Positions 36,145 to 43,911 of a DNA stretch of 64,000 nucleotides are shown here, one piece after another. The translations under genes were made by a program, and so were the position numbers. Origin of the DNA: Solimonas soli DSM 21787 (lineage in GTDB: Bacteria; Pseudomonadota; Gammaproteobacteria; Nevskiales; Nevskiaceae); the NCBI RefSeq assembly GCF_000474945.1, contig NZ_KI440836.1:169607-233606 (forward strand), in the 5' to 3' direction. The stretch's first letter is position 1; every line of letters begins with the position of its first letter. Below the pieces are notes generated by a model that saw only the letters and a list, made by a program, of their open reading frames with translations, was not told the DNA's origin and did no database searches.

Positions 36145-37215
36145 ATGAAGAAAATCCTCATCCTCGGGGTCAACGGTTTCATCGGACATCACCTGTCCAA
36201 ACGCATCCTCGAGACCACCGAGCACAGCGTGTTCGGCATGGACATGAACGCCGACCGCGTCGGCGATCTGCTCGGCCACGAGCGCTTCCACTTCTTCGAG
36301 GGCGACATCACGATCAACCGCGAATGGATCGAGTACCACGTGCGCAAGTGCGACATCGTGCTGCCGCTGGTGGCGATCGCCACGCCGGCCACCTACGTGC
36401 AGCAGCCGCTGAAGGTCTTCGAACTGGACTTCGAGGCCAACCTGCCGATCATCCGCCAGTGCGTGAAGTACAAGAAGCGCGTGCTGTTCCCGTCGACCTC
36501 CGAGGTCTACGGCATGTCCGACGGCGCCGCCTTCGATCCCGAGCAGTCGCCGCTGACCTACGGCCCGATCAGCAAGTCGCGCTGGATCTACGCCTGTTCG
36601 AAGCAGCTGATGGACCGCGTGATCCACGCCTACGGCCAGGAGGAAAGGCTCGACTACACGCTGTTTCGGCCGTTCAACTGGATCGGCCCCGGCCTCGACA
36701 ACATCCACACGCCGAAGGAAGGCAGCTCGCGCGTGGTCACGCAGTTTCTCGGCCAGATCGTGCGCGGCGAGCCGATCAAGCTGGTCGACGGCGGCGCGCA
36801 GCGCCGCACCTTCACCTACGTCGACGACGGCATCGGCGCGCTGATGCGCATCATCGAGAACGTCGGCGGCCGCGCCACGCGGCAGATCTACAACATCGGC
36901 AATCCGGGCAACAATCACTCGGTGCGCGAGCTGGCGCAGATGATGCTGAAGCTGGCCGCCGAATTCCCCGAGTACCGCCGCAACCTCGGCCGCGTGCAGC
37001 TGATCGACACCACGTCCGAGGCGTACTACGGCAGCGGCTACCAGGACGTGCAGAACCGCGTGCCGAACATCGACAACATCGGTCGCGATCTCGGCTGGCA
37101 GCCGAAGGTCGGCATGGAAGACGCGCTGCGCAACATCCTCGCCTTCTACCGCCACCAGATCTCCGACGCGCGCGCGCTGGTCAGCGAAAGCGAAACGGCG
37201 CTCGCCGCCGCCTGA
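36145..37215 (+). CDS. arnA: ArnA decarboxylase domain as a separate protein (UDP-glucuronate oxidative decarboxylase)
   Basis: A 356-residue SDR-type enzyme equal to the C-terminal half of E. coli ArnA; it converts UDP-glucuronate to UDP-4-keto-arabinose. ILGVNGFIGHHL binds NAD, FPSTSEVYGM holds the catalytic Ser/Thr region, WIYACSKQLMDRV the Tyr/Lys pair, and FRPFNWIGPGLD and GGAQRRTFTYVDDGI are ArnA-specific. The ATG at 36145 is preferred to one four codons earlier. It leads the arn operon; the formyltransferase half is encoded 4 kb downstream. Confidence 0.93.
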   Translation: MKKILILGVNGFIGHHLSKRILETTEHSVFGMDMNADRVGDLLGHERFHFFEGDITINREWIEYHVRKCDIVLPLVAIATPATYVQQPLKVFELDFEANLPIIRQCVKYKKRVLFPSTSEVYGMSDGAAFDPEQSPLTYGPISKSRWIYACSKQLMDRVIHAYGQEERLDYTLFRPFNWIGPGLDNIHTPKEGSSRVVTQFLGQIVRGEPIKLVDGGAQRRTFTYVDDGIGALMRIIENVGGRATRQIYNIGNPGNNHSVRELAQMMLKLAAEFPEYRRNLGRVQLIDTTSEAYYGSGYQDVQNRVPNIDNIGRDLGWQPKVGMEDALRNILAFYRHQISDARALVSESETALAAA

Positions 37216-37216
37216 G

Positions 37217-38917
37217 ATGAGCGCCGTCCCGCTCCCGCCGCTGCGGCAGGACGCCGCCGGCAGCGCCGCGCCGGCGGCCTGGCGCCCGCGCCTGCGCGCC
37301 GCCGTCATCGTCTTCGTCGTCGCCGTCTGGCTGCTGCCGCTCGGCTACCGCAACCTGTTCGAGACCGACGAAGGCCGTTATGCGGAAATCCCGCGCGAGA
37401 TGACGGTGAGCGGCGACTGGATCACGCCGCGCCTCAACGATCTCAAGTATTTCGAGAAGCCGGCGCTGCAGTACTGGATCACCGCCGCCAGCTTCGAGGC
37501 GTTCGGCGAATCCGCCTTCACCGCGCGCCTGTGGAACGGCATCGCCGGCCTGCTGACGGTACTCGCCGTCTGGCGCACCGGGCGGCAGCTGTGGGGTCCG
37601 CGCGGCGGCGACTGCGCCGGCCTCGCCGCCACCGGCATGGCCGGCCTGATCGCCGGCAGCCAGGCCCTGACGCTCGACATGGGCGTGACCCTGTTCCTGA
37701 CGCTGGCGCTGTGCGGCCTGCTGCTCGCCTTCGACGCGCGCAACGACGCGGCGACGCGGCGGCGCCTGATGCTCGGCGTGTGGGCGGCGATGGCCGGCGC
37801 GGTGCTGAGCAAGGGCCTGATCGGCCTCCTCATCCCCGGCACGGTGCTCGTCCTCTACAGCCTCGTGCAGACGCAGTGGCGCTTCTGGCGCGAACTCGAG
37901 TGGCTGCGCGGCGGCGCGCTGTTCCTGCTGCTCGCGGCGCCGTGGTTCGTGCTGGTCTCGCTGCGCAATCCGGAGTTCGCGCGCTTCTTCTTCGTGCACG
38001 AGCATTTCGAGCGCTTCCTGACCACCGAGCATCATCGCGAGGGCCCGCTGTGGTACTACGTGCCGCTGCTGCTCGGCGGCCTGCTGCCCTGGGTGACGAT
38101 GCTGCCGGCGGCCGCGCGCCTGAACTGGCAGCACGCGCCGCAGCACGCGCGGCTGCACGCGGGGCGCCTGCTGCTGATCTGGAGCGCCTTCGTCTTCGTG
38201 TTCTTCAGTGTGTCCGGCTCCAAGCTGCCGCTCTACATCCTGCCGCTGTTTCCGGCCGCCGCCCTGCTGCTCGGGCCGCATCTCGAACGGATGGCGGCGC
38301 CGAGCCTGCGCCGGCATGCGCAGCTGCTGGCGGCGTTCTGGCTGCTGATCGCGGTGATCGCGCCGCTGGTGCTGCTGCGCCTGCACAGCGCGCGCACGCC
38401 GCAGGCGCTCAACGCGGCGTTCGCGCCCTGGGCGGCCGGCGCGGCGGCGGCGTTCGTGATCATCGCGTTCATCGCCGCGCGCGAGGCGGCCCATGGCCGG
38501 AGCGGTCGCGCCGTGCCGCTGCTGGCCGCCGCCGGACTGGTCACGCTGCAGCTGCTCAACACGGGCTTCCAGGCCTACGCTCCGGTGCGCTCCTCGCGCG
38601 GCATCGCCGCGCAGGTGCAGCCCTACCTGCATCCGCAGACGGCGCTGTTCATCCTGCAGCAGTACGATCAGACCCTGCCGTTCTACCTGGAGCGCCCGCT
38701 GACCGTCGTTGGCTGGACGGGCGAGCTGGCGCTCGGCCGCGCCCAGGAGCCGTGGAAGATGATCGACGACCTGCAAGGCTTCGAGCAGCGCTGGCGCGAA
38801 GCGCCGGACGCGATCGCCTTCGCCACGCCGCAGCTCGCCGCGCGGCTGCAGGCCGAGGGCCTGCCGATGACGATCATCGCCACGTCGGTCCGCGACGTCG
38901 CCTTCCGCAAGCCATGA
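37217..38917 (+). CDS. arnT: ArnT, lipid A aminoarabinose transferase
   Basis: A 566-residue GT-C glycosyltransferase (GT83) of the inner membrane that moves L-Ara4N from undecaprenyl phosphate to lipid A on the periplasmic face. About 12 helices; the catalytic Asp lies in YRNLFETDEGRYAEIPREM, and KYFEKPALQYWITAASFEAFG follows as in ArnT/PMT proteins. VSGSKLPLYILPLFPA is another family segment. The start is 1 bp past the decarboxylase stop, so the genes are coupled. Confidence 0.93.
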   Translation: MSAVPLPPLRQDAAGSAAPAAWRPRLRAAVIVFVVAVWLLPLGYRNLFETDEGRYAEIPREMTVSGDWITPRLNDLKYFEKPALQYWITAASFEAFGESAFTARLWNGIAGLLTVLAVWRTGRQLWGPRGGDCAGLAATGMAGLIAGSQALTLDMGVTLFLTLALCGLLLAFDARNDAATRRRLMLGVWAAMAGAVLSKGLIGLLIPGTVLVLYSLVQTQWRFWRELEWLRGGALFLLLAAPWFVLVSLRNPEFARFFFVHEHFERFLTTEHHREGPLWYYVPLLLGGLLPWVTMLPAAARLNWQHAPQHARLHAGRLLLIWSAFVFVFFSVSGSKLPLYILPLFPAAALLLGPHLERMAAPSLRRHAQLLAAFWLLIAVIAPLVLLRLHSARTPQALNAAFAPWAAGAAAAFVIIAFIAAREAAHGRSGRAVPLLAAAGLVTLQLLNTGFQAYAPVRSSRGIAAQVQPYLHPQTALFILQQYDQTLPFYLERPLTVVGWTGELALGRAQEPWKMIDDLQGFEQRWREAPDAIAFATPQLAARLQAEGLPMTIIATSVRDVAFRKP

Positions 38918-38927
38918 GCGCGACACG

Positions 38928-39314
38928 ATGAAGGGCATCGAATTGGCGCTGGTCCTCGGCGGCGTGCTGCTGAACGCCATCGCCCAGCTGCTGCTCAAGG
39001 CCGGCACGCGCGCCATCGGCCATTTCGACTACAGCCTCGCCAACCTGCGGCCGATCGGCTTCGCGCTGGCGACGCAGCCGACCATCGTCGGCGGCCTCGC
39101 CTGCTACGCCATCAGCGTGGTGGTGTGGATCATGGCGCTGTCGCGCGTCGAGGTCAGCGTCGCCTATCCGATGCTGTCGCTCGGCTACGTCGTCAACGCC
39201 GCGTTCGCCTGGTGGCTGTTCGGCGAGGCCGTCACGCCGCTGCGCCTGCTCGGCATCGGCATCATCATCGCCGGCGTCTACATCGTCGCCCGCAGCGGCG
39301 CCGCCACCGCGTAA
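38928..39314 (+). CDS. ArnE/ArnF-like small flippase subunit
   Basis: A 128-residue four-helix EamA/SMR-type membrane protein: LALVLGGVLLNAIAQLLLKAG, ACYAISVVVWIMALSRVEVSVAYPMLSLGYVVNAAFAWWLFGE, LLGIGIIIAGVYIVARS. In E. coli ArnE and ArnF together flip undecaprenyl-phosphate-L-Ara4N; here only one such gene is present, so it may work as a homodimer. It starts 10 bp after arnT and ends 3 bp before arnB. Confidence 0.88.
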   Translation: MKGIELALVLGGVLLNAIAQLLLKAGTRAIGHFDYSLANLRPIGFALATQPTIVGGLACYAISVVVWIMALSRVEVSVAYPMLSLGYVVNAAFAWWLFGEAVTPLRLLGIGIIIAGVYIVARSGAATA

Positions 39315-39317
39315 GTC

Positions 39318-40487
39318 ATGACCACGAGCATCAGCGATTTCCTGCCGATCACCCGGCCCTCGATCGACGAGGACACCATCGCCGCGGTCGGCGAGGTGCT
39401 GCGTTCCGGCTGGATCACCAGCGGGCCGCGCGTCAAGGAATTCGAGGAGACGCTTTCCGCGCGCTTCGGCGGGCGGCCGGTGCGCGCGGTGAACTCCGGC
39501 ACCGCGGCCCTGGAGCTGGCGCTGCGCCTGTGCGGCATCGGCGCCGGCGCCGAGGTCATCACCACGCCGATGAGCTGGGTCGCCACCGCCGGCGTCGTTC
39601 TCGAAGTCGGCGCGCGGCCGGTGTTCGTCGACATCGACCCCGTCACGCGCAACCTCGATCTCGAGCGCGTCGAGGCGGCGATCACGCCGCGCACGCGCGC
39701 CATCATCGCCGTCGACCTCGCCGGCCTGCCGCTCGACCGCGATCGTCTCTACGAGATCGCCCAGCGCCACGCGCTGCGCGTGATCGAGGATGCCGCGCAG
39801 TCGATCGGCGCGCGCTGGCGCGGCCGCGAGATCGGCAGCTTCGGCGATCTGGTGGCGATCAGCTTCCACGCCAACAAGAACATCACCAGCGCCGAGGGCG
39901 GCTGCCTGGTGATGAACAGCCGGGAGGAGGCGCGCCTGTTCGACAAGCTGCGCCTGCTCGGCGTGACGCGCCACGCCGACGGCGGCATGGACGTCGACGT
40001 GCAGGGCTGCAAGGCGAACCTCACCGACGTCGCCGCCGCCATCGGCCTCGGCCAGCTGCGCCGCCTCGACGCGTTCAACGCGCGGCGCCGCGAACTCGCG
40101 CGGCTCTATTTCCAGCACTTCGATCGCACGCTCGGCGCCGAGCTGCCGCCCGACGACGCGGCGAGCGCGCCGGCGCAGGGCAACTGGCACATGTTCCAGG
40201 CACTGCTGCCTTTCGAACGCTGCGGCCTGACGCGCGGCCGGTTCATCGAGCGCATGAAGGCGCGCGGCATCGGCATCGGCGTGCATTACCCGGCGATGCA
40301 TCTGTTCACGCTGTTCCGCAACCTCGGCCATGGGCCCGGCGATTTTCCGCAGGCCGAGCGCGTCGGCGCGCAGACCGTGACGCTGCCGCTGTTCCCGGCG
40401 ATGCGCGACGAGGACGTGCTGCGCGTGTGCGCGGCGCTGCGCGAGGAACTGGCGCCGCGTCGCGCCGGCGCGGGAGCATGCGCATGA
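39318..40487 (+). CDS. arnB: ArnB, UDP-4-amino-4-deoxy-L-arabinose aminotransferase
   Basis: A 389-residue PLP enzyme of the DegT/DnrJ/EryC1 group that aminates UDP-4-keto-arabinose. The PLP lysine is in ISFHANKNITSAEGG, with ITTPMSWVATAGVV, VIEDAAQSIGARW and VHYPAMHLFTLFR as in ArnB. Length is standard. The stop overlaps arnC as ATGA. Confidence 0.94.
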   Translation: MTTSISDFLPITRPSIDEDTIAAVGEVLRSGWITSGPRVKEFEETLSARFGGRPVRAVNSGTAALELALRLCGIGAGAEVITTPMSWVATAGVVLEVGARPVFVDIDPVTRNLDLERVEAAITPRTRAIIAVDLAGLPLDRDRLYEIAQRHALRVIEDAAQSIGARWRGREIGSFGDLVAISFHANKNITSAEGGCLVMNSREEARLFDKLRLLGVTRHADGGMDVDVQGCKANLTDVAAAIGLGQLRRLDAFNARRRELARLYFQHFDRTLGAELPPDDAASAPAQGNWHMFQALLPFERCGLTRGRFIERMKARGIGIGVHYPAMHLFTLFRNLGHGPGDFPQAERVGAQTVTLPLFPAMRDEDVLRVCAALREELAPRRAGAGACA

Positions 40488-41431
40488 GCGCTCCGCAACT
40501 GTCGGTCGTGGTGCCGGTGTACAACGAGGAGGCGGTGCTGCCAGCGTTGTTCGCGCGGCTCTATCCGGCGCTCGACGCGCTGCAGATCCCCTACGAGCTG
40601 ATCTTCATCAACGACGGTTCGCGCGACCGCTCGCTGGCGCTGCTCGCCAAGCAGCAGGCGCTGCGCGCCGACGTCACGCGCGTCATCGTCTTCAGCGGCA
40701 ATTTCGGCCAGCACCGCGCGATCCTCGCCGGCTTCGCCCACGCGCGCGGCGCGCGCCTGGTCACGCTCGACGCCGATCTGCAGAACCCGCCGGAAGAGAT
40801 CGGCAAACTGCTGGCGAAGATGGACGAGGGCCACGACTGCATCGGCTCGATCCGCGACCAGCGGCGCGGCGACCTGGCCTGGCGCGGCTGGGCCTCGCGG
40901 GCGCTCAACCGCGTCCGCGAGCGCACGACGCACATCCACATGACGGACCAGGGCTGCATGCTGCGCGCCTACAGCCGCCGCATCGTCGACGCCATCAACC
41001 AGTGCCAGGAGCGCGACACCTTCATCCCGGCCCTTGCCTACAGCTTCGCGCTCAACCCGGCCGAAGTCGTGGTGCGCCACGAGGCGCGCGCCGCCGGCGA
41101 GTCGAAGTATTCGCTGTACAAGCTGATCCGCCTCAACTTCGATCTGATGACCGGCTTCTCGCTGCTGCCGCTGCAGATCTTCTCGATGGGCGGCATCCTG
41201 ATCGCGCTGCTGTCCGGCCTGCTGGTCGTCTATCTCGCGCTGCGCCGCCTGTTGCTCGGGCCGGAAGCCGAAGGCGTGTTCACGCTGTTCGGCATCGTCT
41301 TCTTCCTGCTCGGCGTCTGTCTCGCCGGCATCGGTGTGCTCGGCGAGTACGTCGGCCGCATCTACCAGGAAGTGCGCGCGCGGCCGCGCTATCTCATCGC
41401 GGAGATTCTCGAAGGGCGCCGCGAGCCATGA
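40484..41431 (+). CDS. arnC: ArnC, undecaprenyl-phosphate 4-deoxy-4-formamido-L-arabinose transferase
   Basis: A 315-residue GT2 glycosyltransferase with two C-terminal membrane helices, attaching the formylated sugar to undecaprenyl phosphate on the cytoplasmic side. VVVPVYNEEAVLPALF, FINDGSRDRS, FSGNFGQHRAILAGF, TLDADLQNPPEEI and DQGCMLRAYSR are diagnostic. The ATG at 40484 overlaps the arnB stop and follows GGGAG. An ATG two codons earlier is possible. Confidence 0.94.
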   Translation: MSAPQLSVVVPVYNEEAVLPALFARLYPALDALQIPYELIFINDGSRDRSLALLAKQQALRADVTRVIVFSGNFGQHRAILAGFAHARGARLVTLDADLQNPPEEIGKLLAKMDEGHDCIGSIRDQRRGDLAWRGWASRALNRVRERTTHIHMTDQGCMLRAYSRRIVDAINQCQERDTFIPALAYSFALNPAEVVVRHEARAAGESKYSLYKLIRLNFDLMTGFSLLPLQIFSMGGILIALLSGLLVVYLALRRLLLGPEAEGVFTLFGIVFFLLGVCLAGIGVLGEYVGRIYQEVRARPRYLIAEILEGRREP

Positions 41432-41535
41432 GCGCGCGACACGGTGCTTCGCGCACAGCGCAAACGGGTGCGGGAGCGCGCTCGGCTCACGGCGATGCCC
41501 CGTGCCGCTCCCGGATGATCGAGGTGCAGCCGTGA
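41428..41535 (+). CDS. 35-codon frame bridging arnC and the formyltransferase gene
   Basis: The ATG at 41428 overlaps the arnC stop (ATGA) and the TGA at 41533-41535 overlaps the next gene's GTG start (GTGA). The encoded 35 residues (starting MSARHGASRTA, ending MIEVQP) resemble no family and have no clear structure. It may be a coupling frame that carries ribosomes across the 100-bp gap, or it may be chance in GC-rich DNA. Confidence 0.35.
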   Translation: MSARHGASRTAQTGAGARSAHGDAPCRSRMIEVQP

Positions 41536-42458
41536 GCGCCAGCGCGGTGGTCTTCGCCTATCACGACGTCGGCGTGCGCTGCCTCGCGGTGCTGCTCGCC
41601 GGCGGCGTCGACGTGCGCCTGGTCGTCACGCACGAGGACAACCCGGCCGAGAACATCTGGTTCGGCAGCGTGCGCCGCCTCGCCGAGGAACACGGCATCG
41701 CCGTCATCACGCCGGCCGATCCGAACGTGCCCGAGGTGGTCGCGCGCGTGCGTGACTGCCGCGCCGATTTCCTGTTCTCGTTCTACTACCGCCACATGCT
41801 CAAGGCGCCGCTGCTGCAGAGCGTGACGCGCGGCGCCTACAACCTGCACGGCTCGCTGCTGCCGAAGTACCGCGGCCGCGTGCCGATCAACTGGGCGGTG
41901 ATCCGCGGCGAAAGCGAAACCGGCGCGACGCTGCACCTGATGAACGAGAAGCCGGACAACGGCGCCATCGTCGGCCAGCGCGCCGTGCCGATCCTGCCCG
42001 ACGACACGGCGCACGAGGTGTTCGGCAAGGTGCTGGTCGCCGCCGAACTGGTGCTGGTCGAGCAGCTGCCGCGCCTGCTCGACGGCACGGCGACGCTGAC
42101 GCCGCAGAACCTCGCCGCCGGCCAGTACTTCGGCGGACGCAAGCCGGAGGACGGCCGCATCGACTGGTCGCAGCCGGCGCAGACGGTCCACAACCTCGTG
42201 CGCGGCGTGACGCGGCCGTATCCGGGCGCGTTCAGCGACACCGGCGCCGGCCGTCTCGTCGTCTGGCGCACGCGCGTCGACACCGCGCCGGCCGCCGGGC
42301 GCGATGCCGCGCCGGCGCTGCTCGCCGAAGATGGCCGGCTCCGCGCGCGCGCCGGCGACGGCCGCCGGCTGATCGTGCTCGACGCCGAACTCGCCGGCCG
42401 CCCGCTCGACGCCGCGCGCCTGCGCGCCGAGCACGGCGGCGCACTCGCGCTGCGCTGA
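41532..42458 (+). CDS. arnA: ArnA formyltransferase domain as a separate protein
   Basis: A 308-residue 10-formyl-THF-dependent formyltransferase, equal to the N-terminal half of E. coli ArnA, which formylates UDP-L-Ara4N. Segments VVTHEDNPAENIWFGSV, FLFSFYYRHML, NLHGSLLPKYRGRVPINWAVIRGESETGATLH (Asn/His catalytic pair) and YFGGRKPEDGRIDW are ArnA-like. The GTG start at 41532 follows GAGGTG and overlaps the stop of the bridging frame. Confidence 0.93.
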   Translation: MSASAVVFAYHDVGVRCLAVLLAGGVDVRLVVTHEDNPAENIWFGSVRRLAEEHGIAVITPADPNVPEVVARVRDCRADFLFSFYYRHMLKAPLLQSVTRGAYNLHGSLLPKYRGRVPINWAVIRGESETGATLHLMNEKPDNGAIVGQRAVPILPDDTAHEVFGKVLVAAELVLVEQLPRLLDGTATLTPQNLAAGQYFGGRKPEDGRIDWSQPAQTVHNLVRGVTRPYPGAFSDTGAGRLVVWRTRVDTAPAAGRDAAPALLAEDGRLRARAGDGRRLIVLDAELAGRPLDAARLRAEHGGALALR

Positions 42459-42477
42459 GCCCGCGCCGCGACCCGCC

Positions 42478-43380
42478 ATGACCATCGCGCTGAAGATCGA
42501 CGTCGACACCTGGCGCGGCACGCGCGAAGGCGTGCCGGCGCTGGTCGAGACCCTGCGCGCGCACGGCGCCGGCGCGACCTTCCTGTTCAGCCTCGGCCCC
42601 GATCACACCGGCCGCGCGCTGCGCCGCGCCTTCCGCCCCGGCTTCCTCGCCAAGGCCTCGCGCACCTCGGTGCTCGAACACTACGGCCTGCGCACGCTGC
42701 TCTACGGCGTGCTGCTGCCCGGCCCCGACATCGGCCGATCCTGCGCCGCCATCCTGCGCGGCGTGCGCGATGGCGGCTTCGAGGTGGGCGTGCACTGCTG
42801 GGATCACGTGCGCTGGCAGGACGGCGTCGCGCAGCACGACCGCGCCTGGGCGGCCGCCGAGATGAACAAGGCGCGCCGGCGCTTCATCGAGATCTTCGAC
42901 CACGCGCCGCTGGTGCATGGCGCCGCCGGCTGGCAGATGAGCGCGGATGCCTACGCGCTCGAAGCGGAACTCGGCTTCTGGTACGCCTCCGACGGTCGCG
43001 GCACGCATGCCTACTGGCCGTCGATCGACGGGCGTCGCGTCGGCGTGCCGCAGCTGCCGACGACGCTGCCGACGCTCGACGAGCTGCTCGGCCGCGACGG
43101 CTGGACGCCCGACAACGTGCACCACGCGCTGCTGCGCGCGACGGCCGGCCCCTCGCGCGACATCCATGTCTACACCCTGCACGCCGAACTCGAGGGCATG
43201 AAGCTGCGCCCGGTGTTCGAACGCCTGCTCGCCGGCTGGCGCGAGCAGGGCCATGCGCCGCAGGCGATGTGCGACGTGATGGCCGGCCTCGATTCGGCCA
43301 CGCTGCCGCTGCACGAGATCGGCAGCGGCACGGTGCCGGGCCGTTCCGGCGTTCTCGCGGTGCAGGGTCAGCCGGCGTAG
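42478..43380 (+). CDS. arnD: ArnD, deformylase of undecaprenyl-phosphate formamido-arabinose
   Basis: A 300-residue NodB-type polysaccharide deacetylase that removes the formyl group, making L-Ara4N-P-undecaprenol. IALKIDVDTWRGTREGVP carries the metal Asp, VGVHCWDHVRWQD the metal His, and VHGAAGWQMSADAY is ArnD-typical. Last gene of the arn operon; its end overlaps the convergent wbuC gene by 13 bp. Confidence 0.94.
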   Translation: MTIALKIDVDTWRGTREGVPALVETLRAHGAGATFLFSLGPDHTGRALRRAFRPGFLAKASRTSVLEHYGLRTLLYGVLLPGPDIGRSCAAILRGVRDGGFEVGVHCWDHVRWQDGVAQHDRAWAAAEMNKARRRFIEIFDHAPLVHGAAGWQMSADAYALEAELGFWYASDGRGTHAYWPSIDGRRVGVPQLPTTLPTLDELLGRDGWTPDNVHHALLRATAGPSRDIHVYTLHAELEGMKLRPVFERLLAGWREQGHAPQAMCDVMAGLDSATLPLHEIGSGTVPGRSGVLAVQGQPA

Positions 43381-43844
43381 CGCTGGCCCGGCTGCGCCTC
43401 GCGCAGCCAGCGCTGCAGCGGCGCGACGTCGCCGCCTTCGGCCGGCGCCCAGGCGACGAAATCCTGTTCCGGCGTCGGCCGGTACGGGCCCTGCTTGATC
43501 TCGAAGAACACGCTGCCGCCGTCGAGCGCCAGCACCGTGTGGAAGGTGTTGGCCGGCGTCTCGATGATCGGCGTCCGCGCGTCGACGACGGCGCGCTGCG
43601 TGAGCACGCCGTCGTCGTCGAACTGCAGGCTGAGGAAACGCCCGCGCAGCACGCAGAGCAGTTCCCACACCGCCGGATGGCGGTGCGGGCGGAAGTACGA
43701 ATCCGGCTCGGCGGCGATCGCGAAGCGCTGCACCGGCGCATCGGCGTCCTCGTGCAGGTTCAGATGCGCGCGCCGCCGCGGCGCGGCACGCGCCTGCGCG
43801 CAGAGCGCGTCGAGCGCGTCGGCGCTCAGCAGTTTGGTGGACAT
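43368..43844 (-). CDS. wbuC: WbuC-family cupin metalloprotein
   Basis: A 158-residue cupin: YFRPHRHPAVWELLCVLRGRFLSLQFDDDG holds the metal His residues and ETPANTFHTVLALDGGSVFFEIKQGPY the second cupin motif. The WbuC family is tied to O-antigen and surface polysaccharide loci; no precise reaction is known. GAGGAA precedes the ATG at 43844. Its place beside the arn genes fits envelope sugar chemistry, though it is transcribed toward them. Confidence 0.87.
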   Translation of the reverse strand: MSTKLLSADALDALCAQARAAPRRRAHLNLHEDADAPVQRFAIAAEPDSYFRPHRHPAVWELLCVLRGRFLSLQFDDDGVLTQRAVVDARTPIIETPANTFHTVLALDGGSVFFEIKQGPYRPTPEQDFVAWAPAEGGDVAPLQRWLREAQPGQRYAG

Positions 43845-43911
43845 GGCGTTCCTCGTCGGCGCGCCGATTGTCCGCGTGCGGCGCGCGCCGGTGCAAGCGC
43901 GGCGCATGCGT

